This document shows, piece by piece, positions 48,601 through 60,600 of a stretch of 64,000 nucleotides of DNA. The DNA comes from Maylandia zebra (taxonomy: Eukaryota; Chordata; Actinopteri; Cichliformes; Cichlidae): NCBI RefSeq assembly GCF_041146795.1, contig NC_135175.1:22708575-22772574 (forward strand), given 5' to 3'. Positions within the stretch are counted from its first letter, which is position 1; every line of letters starts with the position of its first letter. Below the pieces are notes generated by a model. That model saw nothing but the letters and a program-made list of their open reading frames with translations, had not been told where the DNA came from and did not search any database. A program made the translations under genes and the position numbers.

Positions 48601-51600
48601 TTTTTTTCCAGATTATGCTTTAAACTTAGAATCTAGGCTCAGCCCTTTGCTGTAGATGGGTGATAAACCAAGAGGTCAAAGTTTACTCAAGCCTTTTTAC
48701 ACAGCAACAAAGAAGAGTCAAAATTCTTGATCACAACTCCCACAAGTACCTCATGAACATCAAAGACAAACATGAATTCACTGTTTACCATTCTTTCCCT
48801 CTTGTTAGTCATTCTTTTCCAGAGCAATGCCTTAGAAGCGTGATTGAATGATCCCCAAACTAGGTGTGTCTAGCACATGTTTAGGACACAAGTTGAATAA
48901 TTTCTAAACAGAGAAACGACTGGATAAACAAACGTATTAAAGGTGCATATCATAAGACAACATAAGCCAAAGTAAGCCCCAAATCCTGCATGATTCCGCT
49001 TACCTGAACTATGCCTTTGAAAGTTATGGTAAAAACACGGTTGGATAGGTGTTTTCATCTTTTTATTTCCTGAACAGTAACACAGCCTGGCCAGATGGTG
49101 TTGGAGTTGAACTCAGGATCTGCTTGCTGTGAGACAACAGTGCTAACACTGCTTATTTTTTTGGACTTATCATATTGTGGCCTGACTGAAGCCAAAATGA
49201 TTATGTCTTCTGTAATTCCACTGACAATCTCACAGCTACTGCTAATAATGAAAAGCATGTATATCAGCTCCGTGAGTGTGTATGCAAATACAAACGCCTG
49301 TGGCTTGAAGATAAAACACTAAACGTCTGGGAATCATTGTAGTGCATTAACATGCCTATGGGACCAGCTTCAATAGCTTCCACACCGCAAAGCTGTACTG
49401 GAAATGTCTATAGACCCTTCCATCTAGCAACAAACTGCCTTTTGCACCACACAGCTTTAGAGAAAAAGGGAACGCGAAAGTGCGTGTGGATTATGGACAG
49501 CATTTTTTAATTTAAGGGTTATTTTCGGTAGCTTTTAGTTATGATCGGTAATTCTAAGAGAAAGCAGCAGTCAAGAGATCGCAACTAGGAATGCTCTGCG
49601 ATTATGACGTAATACAGCATGAAAAAGTCTGTCGTTTCTGTTATTGGAAACAGTGCTGCACAAATAAAGGCAGAGATCCATCTCTTTAAGGATTCCCAAG
49701 TACTTGGAAATCATATTGTGGAAAACACCCATAGCACATCAGTGAGGAACTGCGAGTTCATATTACTTTTGTGATAGGAAAGAATGAGTTTTACCATAGA
49801 AACGCCTTCCATAAAAATAAAATATCTGAATACAATAACCACTGGTTTCACTTCTACTTTTGTTCGAACTAAAGTTGGACTGAATATATGGAAATCTTGT
49901 CTCACTCAAAAACAAAAAAAAAAAAGGAAAAGAAAAGACTGATTTCCACTCAAGTATCATACGTTTTGCAACAAAAGTGACAATGGGTCACACAAAGTAT
50001 GAAAGAACCCGCAATCACACCCACATTCTTTTCTGACAGAGAGATATATTCATGTGAGGAAAGGAAATTCTCATAACCCCAGAAGATTTGTTTCTCCTGA
50101 TGGAATTTTCACTTCCAGTCAAAAGAAAAACATTCGAAAAGGACAACATAACCGCCGATGAATGATAAAGTCAAACTGTGCGCTAGATAAAAATGATGAG
50201 CTGCAGAAATTCTGCTCAATTTATTTTTTAAAAACTGCAGCATTTCAAGCTTTCAGTTGCGAAAAGAAATTCCAATTAATAAAAACAACAAGCCGCTGCT
50301 TTCATTTAACTTGGAAGCGAAGCCCTCGGAGTACACAGACTCTGCAAGCGTCATTCGGGTCTAAGGAGGTTACGCGGAAAACAAAACCACTACTCTGAGT
50401 TTTTGACATTTAACTATCACGATCAAATCAAGTCAAACAGGATGTTAAACACCAAGCTTGTTTATAAAGACAAAGATAGTCCAAATGACCAAGAAGAACA
50501 GTGATTCACACATGAGTCACAGATTTGTGTTAACCTCCAGAGCATTAACACACAGACTGAGGGCCTACACACACGTGCCTGTGAGCATGAATGCAGTGTT
50601 AGTAAGATTTACCCAACAGTTGTAAATGTTTGCAAAAGCACGTTTATTTTACGATTTTAAGGCCAATTTCTCTTTCATTATGACTCGTATATAATGACTC
50701 ATTTAGAAGTAAGCTGATGTCAGCTGATTTAGTGGATCCATGACCTTACAGTGCTGTGAAAAAGCATTTGCACCTTCCGGATTTTATTTATTTTTCATTT
50801 TCGTTTGCATATTTGCAAAATATTTTAGATCATCAATCTATTTTTAATATTAGGCAAATATAAACCAAGTAAATTTAATTTATTAAGGTTTAAACTTTTT
50901 TTTTTTAAATTCAAACCTACCTAACCCTGTGTGGAAAGGTAACTGCCCCCCCTAAACCTAATAACTGGGTTGGACACTCTTGGCAGCAAGAACTGCAATC
51001 AAGCTTTTGTTATAACTGGCTGTGAGTCTTTCACATCACTGTGGAGGAATTTTGGCCCACTCTTCTTTGCAGAGCTGTTTTAATTCAGCCACACTGGAGG
51101 TTTTTCGAGCATAAACTGCCTGTTTAAGTTTATAGCAAAGCATCTCAATCTGATTTAAGTCAGGACTCCAAAACCTTCATTTTGGTTTTTTAGCCTTTCA
51201 GCGGTTCACTTGCTGGTGTGTTTCTGATACTTGAGCTTCAGGGAATGAACTGATGGTTTAACATTCTTGTTCAGGATTTTCTACTAGAGAGCAGAATTCA
51301 TTCTTCCATCAGTTACGGCAAGTCGTCGAGATCATTACACTACTATCACCATGCTGCTGGTATGATATTCTTTTTATGAAATGCTGTATTAGTTTTATGC
51401 CAGATGTACTCAAACCTTCCAAAAAGTTCAACTTTTGTCTCATCAGTCAACAGAATATTTTCCCAAAAGTCTTAAGAATCATCAAGATGGCTTTTTTCTT
51501 GTTAAATGTGAGATAAGCCTTTGAGTGTTTTTGGTCACCAGTGGATTTCTCCTTGAACTCTCCCACACATGTCATTTCTGTCCCGACTCTTTGTTACTGT

Positions 51601-54600
51601 TGAATCATGAATTCTGACCATAACTGAAGGAAATGACATCTGCAGTTTTTTAGATGACGTTCTGGGTTCATTTGTGACTTCCTGGAAGAGTCATTGATGT
51701 GCTCGTGGTAGGCAGGCCACTTCTGGGAAGGTTCCACACTATTCTGTTTTTTCCATTTGTGTATAATGGCCCCCACTGTGGTTCACTGGAGTCCCAAAAC
51801 CTTATAAATGGCTTTGTAATACTTTCGAGCCTGATAGACGTTGATGACTTTGTTTCTCAGCTGTTCTTGAGTTTCTTTAGAGTAGGGGTGATGTGTTGCT
51901 CTTTGAGATTTTTAACCTATGTCACATTCGTTTGATGATTCGTTTGGGAAATAGGCAAATATTTTTTCGGGGCACTGCAACTGTTTGCAGCAGCACATTT
52001 ATTTTAGGATTTTAAGGCCATTTTGTTGTCTTTGAAAGTTGATTCATGTGTGATGACTCATCATTTAGAAATAAAATGCCAGTTGATCCATGATCCTATA
52101 CTGGTTCAACCTGTTGGAAAACTGAAGCCAGGTTTCTCAGAAAGGCATGAAGCCAAGGTTTTTCTGACTTTTAAAATTATTTATGTTATATAATCCTTCC
52201 CGCAAGAGTCTGTTGCTCTTTTTTGTTGCCCATTTAAGACATTTATGATCAACAACACTTTCAGGTTCACCCTTTTAAAAACATTCTTTGGTTTATGGGG
52301 ACTTGCTCTAAAATATTTTAAAGCAGGGATTGTGATAAAACAACTGCTTGGTGTTTACAGACTTTAGGCTCTCTAAAGTAAATGCAATGAAATCACACGA
52401 GCCACAGCACTAATTTCTTCTCTGTAGCTGTTGCACTCAGTCCTGCTGTTTATGTCAAATCACACCTGCAACATTTCATTAATCTTGCAAACTTGGGACA
52501 TTTTCCAGCTGACATCAGCATACTACAAAATTCCTGTGGGGTACTCCCTGCAACATTAAGAATCTCCAAGGCCACAATTTGCCATGGCGACAGGAACAAA
52601 CAAAGTTATGAGCTAACAGCAAAACCAGTTACTTCCGGCATCCTAAACTCAGTACACATGGGCTGGAGCACACCCATCTTCAAACTTGGCCCCCATTCAA
52701 GTTTCGTACATAGATGCATCGTTGACAAAACACTAAAAACACTCCAAACTGCTTTTGTGGCAGTTCTGCCAAAGCTGATGTCTCCAGGAGACAAATGAAC
52801 AAACAAATGCCAGCTAAAAAAAACAAATACTTACCGCTGCTCCACCATTTTTTCCCATTTATGATGTAGTCGTCTTTATCCCTGTGAAGACTGCACTCCA
52901 TGTTGGTTGCATCACTGGAGGCCACATCAGGTTCTGAGGAGGGGACCACAGGAAGTACTATTTTACAGGAAGTACCACGACAATACTGATAACATATCAC
53001 AATACTTAATGAAACTCAACTCAGACTCATGTTTTTACACGTCTGGTAACCCAAATTATCTTAAGCTTCCCTTCACGGCCAAAGGGTTCAAATATACAGC
53101 AGACGTTACCAGAAGTTTAAATTATTTATCAGTGCACGACAAAGGGTTCTCCTCATCATCCAGTGTAATAGAGTACTGTGCAAAAGTGCTAATTTCTTCT
53201 TTTGCTCCCTAATTTCTTTAGATTTTGTTAGGAAAAGGGAAAATGGTTGCAGTGATGTATTTAAAAATGTGCAAACATACATGGAAATAAAATATATTTT
53301 GACAATTTTGACAGGTTTGAAAAATCAATATTTGATCTGACTTTCTTTTTTTCTTCTTCACAGCCTGAACCTTCTTGTCATATCTTTAAGTTGTCTTCAG
53401 GAATAGTTCTCGTTCTTGAAGGACATCCAAAGCTCTTCTTTGGATGTTGGCTGCCATTTGTTTTATTCTCTGTCAAGATGATCCCACGCTGCATCAATAA
53501 TATTGACGTCTGCAGTCTGGAGAGGCCAGTCCAGGATTGATAGCGTCCCACTGTGTGCTTTTCTATCCCGCTATGCTTTTGCTGCAGTGGCAGTGTGTTT
53601 GGGATCATTGTTGTGATAAAAAGTGAAGCAGTTGCCAATCAGATGCTCTCCAGATGGTATTTCATGGTGGATCAGGATCTGACAACAAAACTGTCAACCC
53701 ATGTTAACCCATGTTTAAATAAAGACATGGGAACAAATTATGTGTTTTTGTGACAGGCTGCTAGCAACAGTGTTTCTTTGCCAAGTTGTCTCTATGAGTA
53801 GACACAACACTGGTTCAACCCTTGAACTGGGTGCCTTTTAGCACTGAAATGACTCATAGGTCAGTGTTAAGTGGCTTAACAAACAAACAGGGAGGAAAAA
53901 AAAAAGATTCCTCTGAAAATGGTGAGGTATAAGAACTGCAATGAAAATGAAGACAACTTTAAAAGACCTCCAGAAGACCTTGAGAACTCATCAAAGCCAC
54001 TTTAAACAAATGACAAGAATGTCTGGCTCCTTCAGCACTTCAGACTGAGTACTTTTACTCAATACTGGAAAATGTCTGCACTGCTGTGCAAAACAAAATG
54101 TATCCAAAACACTATTAATCTCTATGTGTTGATTAAAAAAAACACAAGGATGTTCAAAACCAGCGTAATCACCTCTGGCAGCAGCATGTCACTGTTTCCA
54201 GGCAGCATTAAAAGCAAAAGAGAACAAAACAGGGAGAAATTACTCATCGGGATCTCGTGTTTGCTATTGGCGTGTGAAGGGCCTTTCACGCAGTCAGTAG
54301 CAGCCATGCCTTCTATAACTTAGCCTGATCAAGACCACAATCTGCACTTGGCAGAAAACAATGTGACTGAAGACCACAACACATATTTTGAGAAGTGAAC
54401 ATGAGAAATACTTTGGAAAAGGGAAGAAATTTTATGAATTCATAACAGAAAGTGTTCCAAACTACACCAAGAAAGCTATGCTTATAGATATGACAGATTC
54501 CTCAAACTTTGTTTTCAATCACCAACACAGATTTTGGTATGTTTTTCTCTAAGCATTTTTTTGTGACCTGTTCTTGGAACTACCTGTCATACAGAAGCAG

Positions 54601-57600
54601 GAGCGAATCTCTCCTCTGAGTAAAGGTTCCAGCCATTTCTTCTTCTGCTCCTCACTGCCAAACATGTGGAGCACTTCCATATTTCCTGTGTCTGTGGAAA
54701 AAAAAAAAAAAATAGTCATAATCTTCCAGTAATTACTAGCTGAATTTGGTAACCTTTATGCTCTCGTGGAAGACTGATTTGATTTTCCTAACAAATAAAT
54801 ACCTTAAAAAGCTGAATCTGGAGATTTTTGTGTGGTTTGGAAGATATATTTTTAAAACCCCAAAATGGAGTGTTATGACTAAAACGAGGTTGAAATGTTG
54901 ACATCTGGAGAGCCTTTTTCCTGACTAGAGAGATTCCTACTCATAAAAAAAGGAGAGAAAATGCAGTCTAGCTTCTATATACAAAGAGCAAGCCCATCCT
55001 AGTAGAGCAAAGTAAGGGACAAAATTGATCTGTAATATTATCAAAGGTCTTTGATGTAGATATTTTACCAGGAGCCTGGCAGTTAAAGACTTCAGGGGCA
55101 AACACACAGTGGCCGGTTTCTTCAGCAATATAGGCATAATCCAGCTGGGTAAGCCCACTGACTGCAGGCAGGAACAGGTTCCACAGCCCGGCTTCCCTGG
55201 CTTTAATCTGCACACAGACACATGTTATTATACAGAGTGAAAATGCAAGCCACGGCTTCTTTCCCTGTCTATGCTGATAACAAGCAGAGCTCCAGAAATT
55301 GGAACAGATCCGCGCAGACACAAATAATAGTAATTTTGTTCAAACGCCAAATACTAATGATGGGTTGCAGTGCGTGGGCGTCTCAGGTGTGCTATTTACA
55401 CAAGAGTCAAATAAACTTGGGTGTTGAACTTTCTGGACTAGTACTTAATCTTAGACAGTCCTCTATCACATGTGGTTGTATTTTTTTGTTTTGGAGGGTT
55501 TTTCCCCTTATCTGTCATTTTAACTATGTAGGATTTGTGTAAAAAAAAGAGACTGAGTTACTAAGTTTAAAAAACAAAAACAAAAGAAATCAACCCTACA
55601 TACCTTCAGATCCTCTATAATTTGAGGGGTGTGCCATCTCTGTGGAGACTCAGCGTGTTTGGTGTAATACTGTGCAACCTCCTAAGGAACAACAATATTT
55701 TTCCACAAAGTGAATTGTCAAGTGAGTTCATGTTGATGCTACAAGCATTCCAGGCACTCAATGGTAACATCAGCTCAACAATATATTCCTGCAGAGATAC
55801 AGTAGGGCAAAAAAGTATTTAGTCAGCCACCGATTGTGCAAGTTCCCCCACTTAAAATGATGACAGAGGTCAGTAATTTGCACCAGAGGTACACTTCAAC
55901 TGTGAGAGACAGAATGTGAAAAAAAAATCCATGAATTCACATGGTAGGATTTGTAAAGAATTTATTCGTAAATTAGGGTGGAAAATAAGTATTTGGTCAC
56001 CTCAAACAAGGAAAATCTCTGGCTCTCACAGACCTGTAACGTCTTCTGTAAGAAGCTTTTCTGTCCCCCACTCGTTACCTGTATGAATGGCACCTGTTTG
56101 AACTCATCATCTGTATAAAAGACACCTGTCCACAGCCTCAAACAGTCAGACTCCAAACTCCGCCATGGCCAAGACCAAAGAGCTTTCGAAGGACACCAGG
56201 AAAAGTATTGTAGACCTGCACCAGACTGGGAAGAGTGAATCTACAATAGGCAAGCAGCTTGGTGTGAAAAAATCAACTGTGGGAGCAATCATCAGAAAAT
56301 GGAAGACATACAAGACCACTGATAATCTCCCTCGATCTGGGGCTCCACGCAAGATCTCATCCCGTGGGATCAAAATGATCATGAGAACGGTGAGCAAAGA
56401 TCCCAGAACCACACGGGGGGACCTGGTGAATGACCTGCAGAGAGCTGGGACCAAAGTAACAAAGGTCACCATCAGTAACACACTACAACGGCAGGGAATC
56501 AAATCCCGCAGTGCCAGACGTGTTCCGCTGCTGAAGCCAGTGCATGTCCAGGCCCGTCTGAAGTTTGCCAGAGAGCACATGGATGATACAGCAGAGGATT
56601 GGGAGAATGTCATGTGGTCAGATGAAACCAAAGTAGAACTTTTTGGTATAAACTCAACTCGTCGTGTTTGGAGGAAGAAGAATACTGAGTTGCATCCCAA
56701 GAACACCATACCTACTGTGAAGCATGGGGGTGGAAACATCATGCTATGGGGCTGTTTTTCTGCTAAGGGGACAGGACGACTGATCCGTGTTAAGGACAGA
56801 ATGAATGGGGCCATGTATCGTGAGATTTTGAGCCAAAACCTCCTTCCATCAGTGAGAACTTTGAAGATGAAACGAGGCTGGGTCTTCCAACATGACAATG
56901 ATCCAAAACACACCGCCCAGGCAACAAAGGAGTGGCTCCGTAAGAAGCATTTGAAAGTCCTGGAGTGGCCTAGCCAGTCTCCAGACCTCAACCCCATAGA
57001 AAATCTGTGGCGGGAGTTGAAAGTCCATGTTGCTCAGCGACAGCCCCAAAACATCACTGCTCTCGAGAAGATCTGCATGGAGGAATGGGCCAAAATACCA
57101 GCTACTGTGTGTGCAAACCTGGTAAAGACCTATAGTAAACGTTTGACCTCTGTTATTGCCAACAAAGGTTATGTTACAAAGTATTGAGTTGTATTTTTGT
57201 TATTGACCAAATACTTATTTTCCACCCTGATTTACGAATAAATTCTTTACAAATCCTACCATGTGGATTCATGGATTTTTTTTTTTCACTTTCTGTCTCT
57301 CACAGTTGAAGTGTACCTCTGGTGCAAATTACTGACCTCTGTCATCATTTTAGGTGGGGGAACTTGCACAATCGGTGGCTGACTAAATACTTTTTTGCCC
57401 CACTGTAGCTTCATGGAAGAGCTTGTGGTTCTTCATCTGTTTCACTTTACGTGAGAATGCTACAAAGCCCTGCCATGTGATGATGCCCATATGCAGCATA
57501 TTTTATGTAACCAGGAGACACATTGTTCTTTGACTCTACTTTATTAGCCTTCAGTGAAGAAACGAACTGCTGTGTACACAAGTTAAAATTTCATCAATGC

Positions 57601-60600
57601 ACACAAAACCCCTCTGTTCTTGGCAGCTCTTGGAACTGACCTTCTGAGCAGGAAGCACATATTGTCTCATGAAATCTTTGACCTGCTGGAGAACAGCCCG
57701 ACCTTTAGCTGTCTGGAAAAACAATCTGTCCTTTGTTGGACCTGTGAGGGGCCTGGCATGAAACACATTTCAAATGTTAAAATTCTAACAGAGAATATCA
57801 GAAGCAACAGCTGGGTGTCAAATTCCAACTGCAGCTGTCTTACATATAATCAACAGGTGGGATCTATCAGTTTTTTTGACCTTCAGTGACGAAGGATTTA
57901 AAAAAATTTTCCTGCTATAGCAGAGTGTTTATGCTAAAGTTATGTCTGAATGTGTCAAAGGATATCAGTGCATTGCTGCACAAGGAATTCATTCATTACT
58001 GAAACCTACCTCTGCCCAAGCTGCAAGGCAACCTTAGCCAAGGGCTCCACACACTGGCCAAACTGAGCTGCATTCGGTGCACTGGCATTACCCAGGAGGT
58101 GACGAGCGTAGATCCCCTACGAAAAACAAATAATAATTTAAAAAAAAATCTTAATTTTAATGAAAGATTAAGTGACTACATTATGTGCTTGTCTATAACT
58201 TTTAATTAAATTTGAGGAAATGAGGTATGGAGCTGTGAGTTGCACAATACTGTATGCCAGTAAAAAAAAGAAAAAAAAGAAAATCAGCCTAGTGTTGAAA
58301 TTTGGTACAAACCTGGGAAATTCCTGCCATTTTAAAGACAGACAGGGCCAAGTAGAAATTCAGTTGTGGCAATGCAGGGGGGATCCCCCGGCACCTGCAG
58401 TAAATGGAGATCAGGTCTTCCACAGTTGGGATGCCTGCTCATTGAGGAATAAGACCAGAGGGACAAGACTGTGAGCAGACATAAACAAATAAATAACAGA
58501 TATAAAATCATAATCAAATACAAATTTCTGAAAACAACAAATCTGTTTTTCCACTGTCTATAAATGTTAATCACTGTCAGAGTTATCAACAGTTGTTGGC
58601 GTTACCCTCTATTCCTTTTAAACTGCCCATCGTGCTGATAACGCTGAGACTTGCAGGCCAGTATTGTGGCATAAGGAAGTAGGCCAGATCTGCCAGGGGC
58701 TGTCCAGTGGTAGAAAGCTCCCAGTCCAACACAGCGATCACACGCGCCTTATCACACAAAACAGACTTTGTGAAGTATTCACAGACAAATGTAGCAAAGG
58801 TCTAAAAGTAAAGATCAGACAAAGTGTACCTCTGTTGGATGGAATATTAAGTTATCCAGTCGATAATCTCCGTGGACAAGGGTCACCTCATTGTCACTGG
58901 CTGGTAGATTCTTCATCAACCAATCAGACAGTTCATTCATGGCTGGAATGTCTCTGTGGGCCGCTGCAGTGTACTGCTTGGTCCAGGTGGAAACCTTTAC
59001 AGATAAAAAGACATTCTTTAATTTCACAAATCGTGACTAAGTTCCAGATCAAATAAACAGTAAAATGACTTCGATTTAATGAATGTTGTGTTAACTCACT
59101 TGTCTCCTGCAATAACCTGGCCCTCTTCCATATGCTTCAAGGTTCACTGATGGCAGATCCAGTGAGTGCAGCTTTGCCAGGACTTCCACCGCAGCCACAT
59201 ACAGAGCTGTTCTCTCTGCTGGACTCACTCCAGGTAGACGAAGATCCCTGAATATGCGCCCCTAATAAACAGAATTGCACGATTGCCGTCAAACAAAAAT
59301 AATATTTTCATCTTAGAAAAAACCATTAGAAAAAAATATTAGATTCAGGGACTTGTGACTCCTAAGTGCAAAAAAAAAGTACCTTCACATGTTGCATTAA
59401 GTAGAACTCTGTTCCAATGACTTCAATATCAGCGCAGTGCAGAAGGGGCTGTGGAACGGGGAAACCAACAGAGAAGAGGGCCTTCTGCACTCGATACTCC
59501 CTGTCCACCTGTGAACGAAGCAGAAAAATCCACTTCTATGAGAAACTTCACCCACTGAGTGAAGCTAATATGATCACGTGCTACTTTCCCAAATATTTGG
59601 GGAAAAGTGAGCTCTTTCATTTGATTAAATCCAATTAGTTACAAGGTCACACAAAACAGTGTTTGTGCACAGATGGTAAATGTAAAGCACCATTTAGTAT
59701 TAAACATAAGTAACACGTATGAAGCTTTCATTAGATATAAATATATTCATTCGGGTTATTAAAAAAAATAGCTTAATTTTTATAACTAAACATAGCCAAC
59801 TTGGTTATATCCTAAACACGTAATAAAAAAACAACATTTCCATAATTGTTTCCAGGAAATCTGCTACATGGTCGTCTAATGACCGCTCAGATTTGTGGCC
59901 AGGAACATTTTTGTAAAACTTTTGAGCTTATTTTTTTATCATTGAGCGCTCCCTGACTCACATATTCCCATTTCTGGTCAAATACGTAAATCCTGCAGTC
60001 AAACCATATAAAAAAAACAATTCTCACTAAAAAAAAATCAAGGCTGAAAAATAAACTTGTGACTTGTTACCTGATGCACAAAACCACTGTGTTTTGTCTG
60101 TATTTGTCAACTATTTCAGTGGTCAAAACAAGGTTATTATACAACCATAAAACCAAACTATAAACGATGACGACTTTATTAGGTACACATTGCTAGTACT
60201 GATTAGACGACCTTATGCCTTCACAACTGCCTTAATTCTTTGTGGCACAGAGTCATTAAGGTGCTGGAAACATTTTTCAGAGATTTTTTTATAAATACTG
60301 AAAGGATATCACACAGTTGCTGCAGATTTGTCAGCTGCACATCTATGATTGAATTTCTGGTTCCACCACATCCCAATCGTGCTTTATTGTATTGAATATG
60401 ACTGTGTGGGCCGGTTTGATTTTCTGCTACTGTAAACCATCTAATTCAAGGTTCGACGTGTTGTGCATTCAGAGATGCTCTTCTGCATATCTTGGTTGGA
60501 ACAAGTGGTTATTTGAGTTGCTTATGCCTTCCTATCAGCTCAGAGCAGTCAGTCTATTCTACTCTGACCTCTGATATCAACAAGGCACTTCAGAGCAAAT

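Noticed and set aside
53378-53638. Minus-strand 86-codon frame as a possible ACAD11 exon
   Set aside because: Its wording matches a Tc1 transposase tail, and ACAD11 exons 12 and 13 join in phase without it.
56146-56997. 283-codon open frame on the minus strand
   Set aside because: Antisense shadow of the intact Tc1 transposase.
59429-59620. Minus-strand frame overlapping ACAD11 exon 3
   Set aside because: Different frame from the conserved [17 protein letters not shown] reading, so not coding.
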